From Variovorax sp. V93 (GTDB taxonomy: Bacteria > Pseudomonadota > Gammaproteobacteria > Burkholderiales > Burkholderiaceae_C): a stretch of 64,000 nucleotides of DNA. A program made the translations under genes and the position numbers. The notes under the pieces were generated by a model. That model saw only the letters and a program-made list of their open reading frames with translations, was not told the DNA's origin and did no database searches. Position 1 is the stretch's first letter. Each line of letters begins with the position of its first letter. Below, piece after piece: positions 44,378 through 52,267 of this stretch. The stretch spans positions 620,001 through 684,000 of the forward strand of contig NZ_AP028669.1 in assembly GCF_041154485.1 (NCBI RefSeq), read 5' to 3'.

Positions 44378-45411
44378 GCGCGACCCCGATCGTGGTCAGC
44401 CGCACCGGCATGGTGACGGGCGTCGGGCTCGACGCGGCCACAAGTTGCGCCGCGATCCGCGGCGCCATCGACAATTTCCAGCAGACAGCGTTCAGAGACC
44501 GCAACGGCGAATGGATCATGGGCTGCGAGGTCGCGCTACAGGCGCCATGGCGCGGCGAGAAGAAGCTGCTGGCGATGGCCGCGCGCGCGATCGGCGAATG
44601 CCTGGAAGGCTTCGGCCGGGCGGCCTGCGAGGCGACGCCGCTGTTGCTGTGCCTTGCCGAAGCCGATCGGCCGGGCCGCGCCGTGCGCGACGATGCGCGG
44701 TTTCTCGAAGCCTTGCAGCAGGAGATGGGCTTCGGCTTTCATCCGCAGTCTGCGGTCATCGCGCAGGGCCATGTCTCGGCCGCGGTGGCGCTGTACCGCG
44801 CGCGCCAGCTCATGGATGCGTCGGTCGCCTCGCAGGTCGTGGTGGCGGCGAGCGACAGCCTGCTCGACGGCGCGGCGCTCGCCGATTGCGAGGCGCGCGA
44901 CCGGCTGCTGACGAGCGCGAACTCCGACGGCTTCATTCCCGGCGAGGGCGCGGCCGCGCTGCTCGTGGAGCCGCTGCGCGCGCAGCCGTGGGGGCAGCTG
45001 GTGTGCCGCGGCATCGGCTTCGCGGTCGAGAAGGCCCACATTGATTCCGAGGAGCCGTTGCGCGCCGACGGGCTGACCTCTGCCATCAAGCAATCGCTGC
45101 AGGAAGCGGGCTGCGGCGAGAGCATCCTCGACTTCAAGATCATTGATGCGTCCGGCGGACAGTACGTGTTCAAGGAGGCCACGCTCGCGTTCGGCCGCAT
45201 CGACCGCACCAAGCGCATCGAGTTCGACGTGTGGCATCCGGCCGATTGCATCGGCGAAGTCGGCGCACCCGTGGGGCTCGCGATGATCGCCGTGCTCAAG
45301 GCGGCCTTCGAAAAAGCCTATGCCCGAGGAAACAACGTGCTGCTGCACCTGGGCAACGACGACGGCAAGCGCGCGTCGATGATCTTCTCCTGGCATTTCA
45401 CGGGAGGCTGA
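44374..45411 (+). CDS. Ketosynthase-fold protein without catalytic Cys
   Basis: The 345-residue product has the layout of a beta-ketoacyl synthase: IVVSRTGMVTGVGLDAATSC at the front, NSDGFIPGEGAAALLVE in the middle and ADCIGEVGAPVGLAM near the end. At the active-site position, where the family has a Cys in a TACSS-like motif, it reads AQGHVSAAVAL (130-140). The usual GHTLGA His is Glu295 in CIGEVGA. It therefore looks unable to condense acyl chains. Genes of this kind occur with DUF2169 in vgrG modules. A binding or chaperone role for the nuclease effector is plausible, but is inference. Confidence 0.75.
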   Translation: MSATPIVVSRTGMVTGVGLDAATSCAAIRGAIDNFQQTAFRDRNGEWIMGCEVALQAPWRGEKKLLAMAARAIGECLEGFGRAACEATPLLLCLAEADRPGRAVRDDARFLEALQQEMGFGFHPQSAVIAQGHVSAAVALYRARQLMDASVASQVVVAASDSLLDGAALADCEARDRLLTSANSDGFIPGEGAAALLVEPLRAQPWGQLVCRGIGFAVEKAHIDSEEPLRADGLTSAIKQSLQEAGCGESILDFKIIDASGGQYVFKEATLAFGRIDRTKRIEFDVWHPADCIGEVGAPVGLAMIAVLKAAFEKAYARGNNVLLHLGNDDGKRASMIFSWHFTGG

Positions 45412-45413
45412 GC

Positions 45414-46547
45414 ATGGCCAACCAGGTCTTCGCGAACGGGCGGGAGGTGGCATGCAAGGCCGGCGCGGGCAAGACCATCTGCGCCACGCCCGACGTGTGC
45501 ATGACGCCGCCCGAGAACCCCGCGACGCCGCCGGGCGTGCCCGTGCCCTACCCGAACACGGGGCTCGCATCGGACACCACCGACGGCAGCCGCAGCGTGC
45601 AGATCTCCGGCCAGGAAATCATGTTGAAGAACAAGTCGTACTTCAAGACTTCGTCGGGCGACGAGGCGGGCAGTGCGGCCAAGAAGGGCGTGATCTCCAG
45701 CAAGAACAAGGGCAAGGTGTATTTCATCGACTGGTCGATGGACGTGAAGTTCGAGGGCGAGAACGCGGTGCGGCACCTGGACAAGACCACCAACAACCAC
45801 GGCAGCCCGACGGCCAACGAATCCATCCCCTGGCCGTTCGTCGATTCGATGGCGGACGGCAATATCGACAAGACCGCGTGCGACGGCGACAAGGCGCGCG
45901 AGGAGCGCGCCTGCGCCGAGTACAAGCCGGCCAAAAAGGGCGGCAAGGACGTCTGCGCCGAGACCGGCCTTGGCGGCGATTTCGCCTCGATCAAGGGCGA
46001 CCTGCCCGGTGCCGCGAAGCGCGCGAGCGAGAACGAGTGCGCTGCGGCGCGGCGCTGCCGCCTTGTGCCCTACCAGGCGTCGCCCAAGGTGGAGGACGGC
46101 ATCAAGGGCTGCTGCCCCGCGCAGACCGGCGACCACATCGTTCCGAAGAGTTCGTTTTTCAAGGACAGCTATGGCGGCAGCCCCATGACGGGCTGGAAGA
46201 AATATCGCATGGAGGACGCACCCTGCATGTGCACCGAAGGCGGCAGTTGCTCCGGAACGCACGGGCTGCGGCACACGCACCACAAGACGACCTCGAGCGT
46301 GCCGAACGGGACGCACCGGCCGTTCGACGAGGAGGTGACGCACTGTGCCGCGGGCGCGAAGGCCGTGGCGCCGCACTGCGACCAGAAGTGCATCGAGGCC
46401 CAGCTCAAGGAAGGGCACAAGGGGCTGGGCGATACGAGCAAGGACGTGAAGCATTCATCGACCGGCAAGACGGACATCGAACACTACTCGTCGCTGCAGG
46501 ACACCATCAACAAAACGGCCGGCTCGCTGGGCGCGCCGCTGCCATGA
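45414..46547 (+). CDS. T6SS effector: DUF4150 PAAR-like domain plus GHH2-type nuclease
   Basis: The 377-residue product starts with a DUF4150 domain (about 1-130, PDVCMTPPENPATPPGVPVP, then WPFVDSMADGN). The C-terminal part (about 170-360) fits the Tox-GHH2 HNH/Endo VII nuclease toxins: a Cys pair before QTGDHIVPKSSF (Asp240-His241), CMCTEGGSCSGTHGLRHTHH (His283, His287) and further Cys. The family motif is G-H-H; here the first His is Asp, which may change metal binding. PAAR-like fusions ride on VgrG and are fired into target cells, where this domain should cut nucleic acid. It follows the ketosynthase-like gene by two bases. Confidence 0.82.
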   Translation: MANQVFANGREVACKAGAGKTICATPDVCMTPPENPATPPGVPVPYPNTGLASDTTDGSRSVQISGQEIMLKNKSYFKTSSGDEAGSAAKKGVISSKNKGKVYFIDWSMDVKFEGENAVRHLDKTTNNHGSPTANESIPWPFVDSMADGNIDKTACDGDKAREERACAEYKPAKKGGKDVCAETGLGGDFASIKGDLPGAAKRASENECAAARRCRLVPYQASPKVEDGIKGCCPAQTGDHIVPKSSFFKDSYGGSPMTGWKKYRMEDAPCMCTEGGSCSGTHGLRHTHHKTTSSVPNGTHRPFDEEVTHCAAGAKAVAPHCDQKCIEAQLKEGHKGLGDTSKDVKHSSTGKTDIEHYSSLQDTINKTAGSLGAPLP

Positions 46548-46562
46548 ACACAAGGAGCCGCC

Positions 46563-47447
46563 GTGGCCGAAAAGGTTTCTATCAAGCGTGAGTTCGTGCG
46601 GGGCGCGGCGCGCCTGGCGGACCTGGTGTACGTCATCAGCCAGATGAAGACGCTGCTGGAGCAGGACATCGCGCACGTGAGCCTGGTGGGGCTCTACAAG
46701 GGCAACTGGGGCGACGCCTTCAACACCACCTGGAACGCGACCGCGATCGCCGTGGCGAAGCTGCCGTTGGAGAAAGTGGTGCTCATCGGCGAGGACGGCG
46801 ACGTCGCCACCTACGTGGGCGGGCGGCGCGAGGACGAGACGATCGCCCCGCAGCCCGTGATGATCCGCAACGCCCGCGAGATCGGGGGGCACGTCCATGC
46901 GTGCGGCAGCAAGCGGCAGGTCTTCAAGCGCACCGGCGAGCGGCAGTGGATCGACATGAGTGCGCCGCGCGCTGCGCAGACTGAGGTGTTCGGCTTCGAG
47001 GCGATCGACGGCTATGCGGACAACGAGATCTACGCGGTCGGCTGGGCCGGCGAGATCTGGCGCCACGACGGCGCGGCGTGGACGCAGTGCGGCAGTCCGA
47101 CCAACGTCATCCTCACGGCCGTTTGCTGCGCGGGCAATGGCCTCGTGTATGCGGCCGGACAGGGCGGCGTGCTGGTGAGCGGACGCGGCGATGCGTGGAC
47201 GCCGGTGGACTGGGAAGACGAAGTCACGGCCGACCTGTGGGACCTGTGCTGGTTCCAGGACAGGCTGTACGTGGCGACCATGTCGGGCCTCTACACGCTG
47301 GACGCGAATCGTCTCGTGCCCGTGGACTACGGTGCGATGGGGCCGGTCACCGGCTACAGCCTCAGCACGGCGCAGGGCGTGCTCTGGTCGGTCGGAAAAT
47401 CCGACGTGGCGTCGTTCGACGGCACGGCGTGGCGCAAGTACGACTGA
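46563..47447 (+). CDS. Propeller-like protein, candidate immunity factor
   Basis: The 294-residue product starts at GTG 46563 with AAGGAG before it. From about residue 60 it shows repeated four-strand units typical of a beta-propeller: KVVLIGEDGDVATYVGG, EIYAVGWAGEIWRHDGAAW, LVYAAGQGGVLVSGRGDAW, RLYVATMSGLYTLD and LWSVGKSDVASFDGTAW. There is no signal peptide, so it is cytoplasmic. It lies directly after the nuclease-effector gene, the usual place for the immunity gene, and has no enzymatic motifs. Immunity is inferred from position only. Confidence 0.65.
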   Translation: MAEKVSIKREFVRGAARLADLVYVISQMKTLLEQDIAHVSLVGLYKGNWGDAFNTTWNATAIAVAKLPLEKVVLIGEDGDVATYVGGRREDETIAPQPVMIRNAREIGGHVHACGSKRQVFKRTGERQWIDMSAPRAAQTEVFGFEAIDGYADNEIYAVGWAGEIWRHDGAAWTQCGSPTNVILTAVCCAGNGLVYAAGQGGVLVSGRGDAWTPVDWEDEVTADLWDLCWFQDRLYVATMSGLYTLDANRLVPVDYGAMGPVTGYSLSTAQGVLWSVGKSDVASFDGTAWRKYD

Positions 47448-47463
47448 GCGGGCGCCCCCTCGC

Positions 47464-48753
47464 ATGACCACCGACACCATCGCACGCAGCGCGGCCGCGC
47501 CGATGACGCTCGTCGTGCAGCGCCATGCGGAGGAATCCGCGCTGCTGTGCAACCAGCGATTCTTCCTCGCCGCTTCCGGGCACACCAGGTTGCATCACCT
47601 GTGGCGCCTCGACGACAGGCTGGCCGCGCACCTGGACGGCCTGGCGGTGGCGCGCGATGCGGGCAGCAGGGCATGCGACGAGGCGCTCGCCCGCGCCGGG
47701 CGCGGCGAGGTGTTCGCGGCCATCGTTCTGGCGCTGGAGAACCACGACCTGCCGCGGATCGAACGCCTGCTGGCCATTGCCGAGCTGTTGCCCGATGTGC
47801 GCGATGCGGTCGCGCTGGCCGGCGGCTGGGCGTCGGGCGAGTCGCTGCGCGGCATTGCGAAGGACATGCTCGATTCGCCTCACGCATTTCGCCGCGCTGT
47901 CGCCATCGCCGCTTGCGACTTCCACATGGTCGACCCCGGCGATGCGCTGCACGCCGCCGTCGCCGATGCCGACGTGGTATTGCGCGGGCAGGCGTTGCGC
48001 GCCGCGGGCGAGTGCGGCAGGCGCGATCTCGCGGCCGTGTGCATCGCCGCGCTGCAAGACGAAGATGCCGGCTGCCGCTTCTGGGCCGCGCGCTCGGCCG
48101 TGCTGCTCGGCGAGCGCCACAAGCCCGTCCACCCGCTGCACGACGCAACGCTGCTGCCCGGAACGCTCCACGGCCGGCTCGCGCTGTCGCTGCTGTTCAA
48201 GCTCGCGACGCCTGCGCAGGCTGCGCCGCTGCTGGCGGAGATGCTCGACAAGCCCGCCCACGTGCGCGACGCCGTGCGCTGCGCGGGCACGGTGGGCGAC
48301 ACGCGGCTGGTGCCATGGCTCATCGCACGGATGGAAGAGCCGGCGCTCGCGCGTCTCGCGGGCGAAGCGTTCAGCACCATCACCGGCCTGGACCTGGCCT
48401 GGCTCGACCTGGAGCGCAAGCCTCCCGAGGGCGTCGAATCCGGTCCCCGCGACGCGCCGGAAGACGACGACGTCGCCATGGACGAGGACGACGGACTGCC
48501 TTGGCCCGATCCCGCGCGGATCAGCAGCTGGTGGGCCGCCAACGGGCGCGGCTTTGTGCCGGGCGAGCGTTATTTCCTGGGCCAGGTGCCGTCGTGGGCG
48601 CATTGCGTGGGTGTGCTGAAGCACGGCTTCCAGCGCCAGCGCCTGGCGGCCGCGGAATACCTCTGCCTGCTGCGCCCCGGCAGCAAGCTCTTTCCGACGG
48701 GAGCGCCGGCATGGCGCCAGCAGCGCTGGCTCGACCAGTGGCCGGACGAATAA
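47464..48753 (+). CDS. HEAT-repeat protein of T6SS loci (TIGR02270-like)
   Basis: The 429-residue product is made of helical HEAT-like repeats, for example LLPDVRDAVALAGGWASGESL, HAFRRAVAIAACDFHMVDP, VVLRGQALRAAGECGRRDL and AGCRFWAARSAVLLGE. It ends WWAANGRGFVPGERYFLGQ. The layout fits the TIGR02270 family found beside vgrG and PAAR effector genes. Its function is not established; partner binding, effector loading or immunity are options. The N-terminus MTTDTIARSAAAP shares a DTIARSA leader with the DUF3540 protein at 39238. Confidence 0.75.
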   Translation: MTTDTIARSAAAPMTLVVQRHAEESALLCNQRFFLAASGHTRLHHLWRLDDRLAAHLDGLAVARDAGSRACDEALARAGRGEVFAAIVLALENHDLPRIERLLAIAELLPDVRDAVALAGGWASGESLRGIAKDMLDSPHAFRRAVAIAACDFHMVDPGDALHAAVADADVVLRGQALRAAGECGRRDLAAVCIAALQDEDAGCRFWAARSAVLLGERHKPVHPLHDATLLPGTLHGRLALSLLFKLATPAQAAPLLAEMLDKPAHVRDAVRCAGTVGDTRLVPWLIARMEEPALARLAGEAFSTITGLDLAWLDLERKPPEGVESGPRDAPEDDDVAMDEDDGLPWPDPARISSWWAANGRGFVPGERYFLGQVPSWAHCVGVLKHGFQRQRLAAAEYLCLLRPGSKLFPTGAPAWRQQRWLDQWPDE

Positions 48754-48767
48754 ATGAAGGATCGCCG

Positions 48768-48935
48768 ATGGCTGCGAAATACATCCTCGCCGCGCTGGCT
48801 GCGGCATTCCTGTTCGCGGCGGGGCTGCGCTGCGCGAGAGGCGGTTCGGTGCGCGACCCCGCCACCCGCACCTGGCTCCTCATCGCGTTGATCTTTACCG
48901 CCGTCGCCGCCTGGCTGCAATGGCATACCTCTTAA
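48768..48935 (+). CDS. Small two-segment membrane protein
   Basis: The 55-residue product has two hydrophobic segments (about 5-21 and 35-50, YILAALAAAFLFAAGLRC and WLLIALIFTAVAAWLQW) joined by a short polar loop. GAAGGATCG precedes the ATG. It is the last gene of the effector island, 14 bases after the HEAT-repeat gene. I do not recognise a family. Confidence 0.6.
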   Translation: MAAKYILAALAAAFLFAAGLRCARGGSVRDPATRTWLLIALIFTAVAAWLQWHTS

Positions 48936-48942
48936 GGCGAGA

Positions 48943-48971
48943 TTGCCAACCCGCTCCACGGAATGAATACT
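48943..48971 (+). promoter_or_regulatory. Candidate sigma-70 promoter for tagH-pppA
   Basis: TTGCCA (48943-48948) and AATACT (48966-48971) are 17 bases apart. The first matches the -35 consensus at five of six positions and the second the -10 at four of six. It lies in the 113-base gap before tagH. The resulting leader would contain the palindrome at 48988-49005. Confidence 0.38.
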
Positions 48972-48987
48972 CCTTCTGAGTTTTTTC

Positions 48988-49005
48988 GCCCGTGCATGCG
49001 CGGGC
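48988..49005. promoter_or_regulatory. Imperfect 18-base palindrome in tagH leader
   Basis: GCCCG-T-GCATGC-G-CGGGC is symmetric apart from one T/G pair. A six-T run lies before it on the plus strand, not after, so it is not a terminator for the effector island. It sits just downstream of the candidate promoter and could be an operator. The binding protein is unknown. Confidence 0.35.
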
Positions 49006-49048
49006 TGTGTTCGGGCGTAGAAGGGCATAGAGCCCCGGGGGCAGATTC

Positions 49049-50704
49049 ATGATCCATATCGCTGTCATCACCCGGCAAGGCGCTCCGGCGGGGCAGCCCA
49101 TCGCTGCCGATTTCGGGCCCAACGGGGGCACCATCGGACGCGCCGACACCAACACGCTGGTGCTCGTCGATCCCGACCGCACGGTCTCGCGCGTGCACGC
49201 CCAGGTGCTGTGCCGCGACGGCCAGTACTTCGTCATCGACCGCGGCAGCAATCCGATGCAGTGCAACGGCGTGCCGCTGGGCTCGGGCAAGGAGGCCCCG
49301 CTCACCGATGGCACGCGGCTGGTCGTCGGCAGCTTCGAACTCAGCGTGCGCATGACGGCCGCGGCGCCGCCGCCGTCGCTGGCGATTCCCAACACCATCA
49401 TGTCGGCGCCGACCGGCGCCGCTGCGGCCGCGAGCACCAGCGACGATCCCTTTGCCGACCTGCTTGCGGGGCTCGGATCGCCGGCCGCGGCCGCGCCTGC
49501 CGCGGCCCGTGCGCCGGGTGCCAGGGCGGCCGCGCCAGCAAGCGCGGATCCGCTGCTCTTTCCCGACCCGATGGAAAGCGGCTCGCGCAATGCGCAGGCC
49601 GCACAGGTCGATCCGTTCGCCAACCTGCTCGGGCCCACGCCGGCCTCCGCGCCGGCCGCGGGCCTCGGTGCGCTCGACGATTTCTCCGACCTCGGTGCGC
49701 CGCCCGCGCATGGCAAGGCCTCGGGCATCGACGAGCTCTTCGGCGGCATGGGCGGTGGCGGCGGCATCGGCGGCGATCCGCTCGCGCTGTCGCCGCTGGC
49801 CGACCCGCTGCTGCAGCCGAACACGGCGTCGTCCGCCGATCCGCTTGCCGCATTGCAGAGTGCGGCGCCGCCTGCGCCGACGCCGCGCTCCGATCATCTG
49901 CCGATCGACCAGTTCGGCTTCACGCCGCCGAAGGCGATCACGCCGGCACCGGCCGCCGCGCCGGCGGAAGCGCCGCCGCGCTTCGACGACATCACGGGCC
50001 AGCCGATACGCATCAGCGGCCCCGAGGTCGCCAGCCGCCCGTTCGAGCCGCCGCCGCCACCGCCACCGCCGCCCATCCAGCGGGCACCCGCCGCGGCCCC
50101 GCGCACCGCCTCCGACGACGAACTGCTCGCCGCCTTCCTGCGCGGCCTCGCCAGCACGCACCAGCCGCCCGAGATGCTCACGCCGGGCCTCATGGAGCGC
50201 ATCGGGTCCATCCTGCGCAGCGCCACCGAAGGCACGCTGCAGCTCCTGCTCACGCGCCAGGAATTCAAGCGCGAGGTGCGCGCCGAGGTCACGATGATCG
50301 CGGCGCAGGCCAACAACCCGCTGAAGTTCTCGCCGACGGTGGAGGTCGCGCTGGCGCACCTGCTCGGGCCCGGCGTGCGCGGCTTCATGCCGCCGGAGGC
50401 CGCGATGCGCGACGCCTTCAACGACCTGCGCGCGCACCAGTTCGGCGTGATGGTGGGCATGCGCGCGGCGCTGGCCCATGTCATTGCGCGCTTCGAGCCT
50501 GAGGAGCTCGAGAAGAAGATCAGCGCGAAGTCGGCGCTCGACGCACTCTTCAGCGCCAACCGCAAGGCCAAGCTCTGGGACCAGTTCGTCGCGCTCTACG
50601 GCGGCATCGCGAGCGAGGCGGAAGACGATTTCCACAACCTCTTCGGCAAGGCCTTCCTCGAGGCCTACGAAGAGCAGATGGCGCGCCTCAAGTCGGACAC
50701 CTGA
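49049..50704 (+). CDS. tagH: T6SS FHA-domain protein TagH/Fha
   Basis: The 551-residue product has an N-terminal FHA domain (about 20-100, GGTIGRADTNTLVL, TVSRVHAQV, GSNPMQCNGVPLG), which binds phosphothreonine. A long Ala/Pro-rich linker (about 120-350) follows, then the conserved type VI FHA C-terminal domain (about 355-551, LMERIGSILRSATEGTLQLLLTRQEFKRE). In P. aeruginosa Fha1 is phosphorylated by PpkA and dephosphorylated by PppA, and the phosphorylated form promotes T6SS assembly. The kinase and phosphatase genes are in this window, the latter directly downstream. This operon appears to have its own promoter. Confidence 0.93.
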   Translation: MIHIAVITRQGAPAGQPIAADFGPNGGTIGRADTNTLVLVDPDRTVSRVHAQVLCRDGQYFVIDRGSNPMQCNGVPLGSGKEAPLTDGTRLVVGSFELSVRMTAAAPPPSLAIPNTIMSAPTGAAAAASTSDDPFADLLAGLGSPAAAAPAAARAPGARAAAPASADPLLFPDPMESGSRNAQAAQVDPFANLLGPTPASAPAAGLGALDDFSDLGAPPAHGKASGIDELFGGMGGGGGIGGDPLALSPLADPLLQPNTASSADPLAALQSAAPPAPTPRSDHLPIDQFGFTPPKAITPAPAAAPAEAPPRFDDITGQPIRISGPEVASRPFEPPPPPPPPPIQRAPAAAPRTASDDELLAAFLRGLASTHQPPEMLTPGLMERIGSILRSATEGTLQLLLTRQEFKREVRAEVTMIAAQANNPLKFSPTVEVALAHLLGPGVRGFMPPEAAMRDAFNDLRAHQFGVMVGMRAALAHVIARFEPEELEKKISAKSALDALFSANRKAKLWDQFVALYGGIASEAEDDFHNLFGKAFLEAYEEQMARLKSDT

Positions 50705-50761
50705 AGAAGAGCGCTCCCTCAGGCACCAGTACACAGCACCAGCAAACGCGAGGCACCCCGC

Positions 50762-51589
50762 TTGGAAATCGAAATCGTCACGCTGTCCCGGCAGGGCGGC
50801 CGCAACTACAACGAAGACGTCCATGGCCACTGGCACGACGAGCGCTACGTCGCCTGCCTGGTGGCCGACGGCGCGGGCGGCCATGGCGGCGGCGACGTGG
50901 CGGCGGCCACGGCGCGCAGCAGCGTGCTGGGCGGCTTCTCGGCGGCGCCGGGGCTGGACGAGTTCACCTTGCGCATGCTGGTCGAGCAGGCCAACCGCGA
51001 CGTGGTGGCGAGGCAGGCCGAAGGCGGCAAGCTCGCCGGCATGCGCTCCACGGTGGTCTTCGCGGCCATCGACCTGGAGAGCCAGGCGCTGGCCTGGGTG
51101 CACAGCGGCGACAGCCGCGCCTACCTGTTCCGCGGCGGCGCCATCGTGGCGCGCACCACCGACCACAGCCTGGTGCAGCAGATGGTGGCCGGCGGCATGC
51201 TCGACGAGGAAGGCGCGCGCCTGCATCCGCAGCGCAACATGCTGCTCTCGGCGCTGGGCTCGGTGGAGGAGGCGCCCGACATCACGGTGTCCGACCGCAT
51301 GCGCCTGATGCCGGGCGACGTGCTGCTCCTGTGCAGCGACGGCGTGTGGGAGCCGCTGGGCGACGAGTGCCTGGTCGACACGCTGCACGCCTCGCGCACG
51401 CCCAGCCAGTGGACCGAGCAGCTCGACGCGCAGATCAGGGCACGCGCCAAGCCGGGCCACGACAACTACACGGCGCTCACGCTGTGGGTGATTCCCGATG
51501 ACGTCGACGACGCCACGCGCCTGATGCCGGCGGCCGAGGAAGAGACGATGCCGGCGGCCATCGAGCCGGACGAGAAGCCGGCGGATTAG
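50762..51589 (+). CDS. pppA: PP2C-family Ser/Thr phosphatase PppA
   Basis: The 275-residue product has PP2C metal-binding motifs: GGRNYNEDVHG, LVADGAGGHGGGD, VHSGDSRAYLF, LLLCSDGVWEPL and GHDNYTALTL. It fits the Stp1/PppA type that reverses PpkA phosphorylation of the FHA protein and so switches the T6SS off. The start is a TTG at 50762, which may keep expression low; no ATG gives a complete first motif. It lies 57 bases after tagH. The last 30 residues are an acidic tail. Confidence 0.92.
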   Translation: MEIEIVTLSRQGGRNYNEDVHGHWHDERYVACLVADGAGGHGGGDVAAATARSSVLGGFSAAPGLDEFTLRMLVEQANRDVVARQAEGGKLAGMRSTVVFAAIDLESQALAWVHSGDSRAYLFRGGAIVARTTDHSLVQQMVAGGMLDEEGARLHPQRNMLLSALGSVEEAPDITVSDRMRLMPGDVLLLCSDGVWEPLGDECLVDTLHASRTPSQWTEQLDAQIRARAKPGHDNYTALTLWVIPDDVDDATRLMPAAEEETMPAAIEPDEKPAD

Positions 51590-51608
51590 CAACGGGTCCT
51601 GCGCGGCG

Positions 51609-51629
51609 CTGCCGGCCGTCCGCCGGCAG
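51609..51629. terminator. Hairpin between convergent genes
   Basis: CTGCCGGC (51609-51616) and GCCGGCAG (51622-51629) form a perfect 8-base-pair stem with a 5-base loop, placed in the 46-base gap between the convergent pppA and peptidase genes. No T-tract follows on the plus strand within a few bases, so it would be an imperfect bidirectional terminator. Confidence 0.45.
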
Positions 51630-51635
51630 GCCCCC

Positions 51636-52196
51636 TCAGGGCTTTTTCGGCCGGTAGGCCTTGAGCGTTCCCGTGACCGTCACGTCGACCGTGACTACCA
51701 CGAGCGCCGACTCCATCTTTCCGTTGTCCTGCCGCTTCATCGGCTTGCGGGTGGTGGTCGAGGTCGAGCTGCCCTTCCAGCGGATCGTGCTCGAGCGCAC
51801 CGCCTCCTTGTTGCCCATGTAGTTCTGCTCCAGCACCGTGATGGCGCCGGTGCCCGGGTTCTTGGAAAGGATCGAGGTGTGGTGCGGGTGGCCGACCGTC
51901 GCGGAGGGGCTGTCCACCCAGCCCGAGTCGTCGGAAAAGGTGACGTCGGTCGTGGTGGTGGTCGTCATCTCGTAGTCGCGGTACTGGAGGATGTCGCCGG
52001 GCAGCGCGTCCTTGAGCGCGACTTCGTCGCCCCAGATGTAGTCGTCGTCGGCGCCCATCGGGCCGAAGTCCGACGAGGTGCCGGCGCCGGCCTGGCCGAG
52101 GGCCGAGTTGGCCAGGTCCCAGCATTCGCCTGCGCCGATCTGCTTGCCCAGCTGTGCGCTGGCCCACTGAAGGACCTTGGCGTTGAGTGTGGCCAT
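51636..52196 (-). CDS. CHAP/NlpC-like cysteine peptidase, likely T6SS effector
   Basis: The 186-residue product has the arrangement of papain-like wall hydrolases: GAGECWDLANSAL with the likely nucleophile Cys25, PGDILQYRDYE near 66-75, and a His cluster GHPHHTSILS (His103, 105, 106), where the catalytic His is expected. CHAP and NlpC/P60 enzymes cut peptides or amides in peptidoglycan. It has no signal peptide, so it must be delivered by other means, and it is encoded 71 bases downstream of hcp on the same strand. This suggests an Hcp-carried anti-wall effector. A Thr-rich insert (EMTTTTTTDVTF) precedes the His. No obvious immunity gene follows. CAGGAG precedes the ATG. Confidence 0.7.
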   Translation of the reverse strand: MATLNAKVLQWASAQLGKQIGAGECWDLANSALGQAGAGTSSDFGPMGADDDYIWGDEVALKDALPGDILQYRDYEMTTTTTTDVTFSDDSGWVDSPSATVGHPHHTSILSKNPGTGAITVLEQNYMGNKEAVRSSTIRWKGSSTSTTTRKPMKRQDNGKMESALVVVTVDVTVTGTLKAYRPKKP

Positions 52197-52267
52197 CGCG
52201 TGTCTCCTGCTGGAAGGTCGATCAAGGGGCGGCCGCCGTCCACCGGGCGGCCGTGGCGCAAGGCGCC

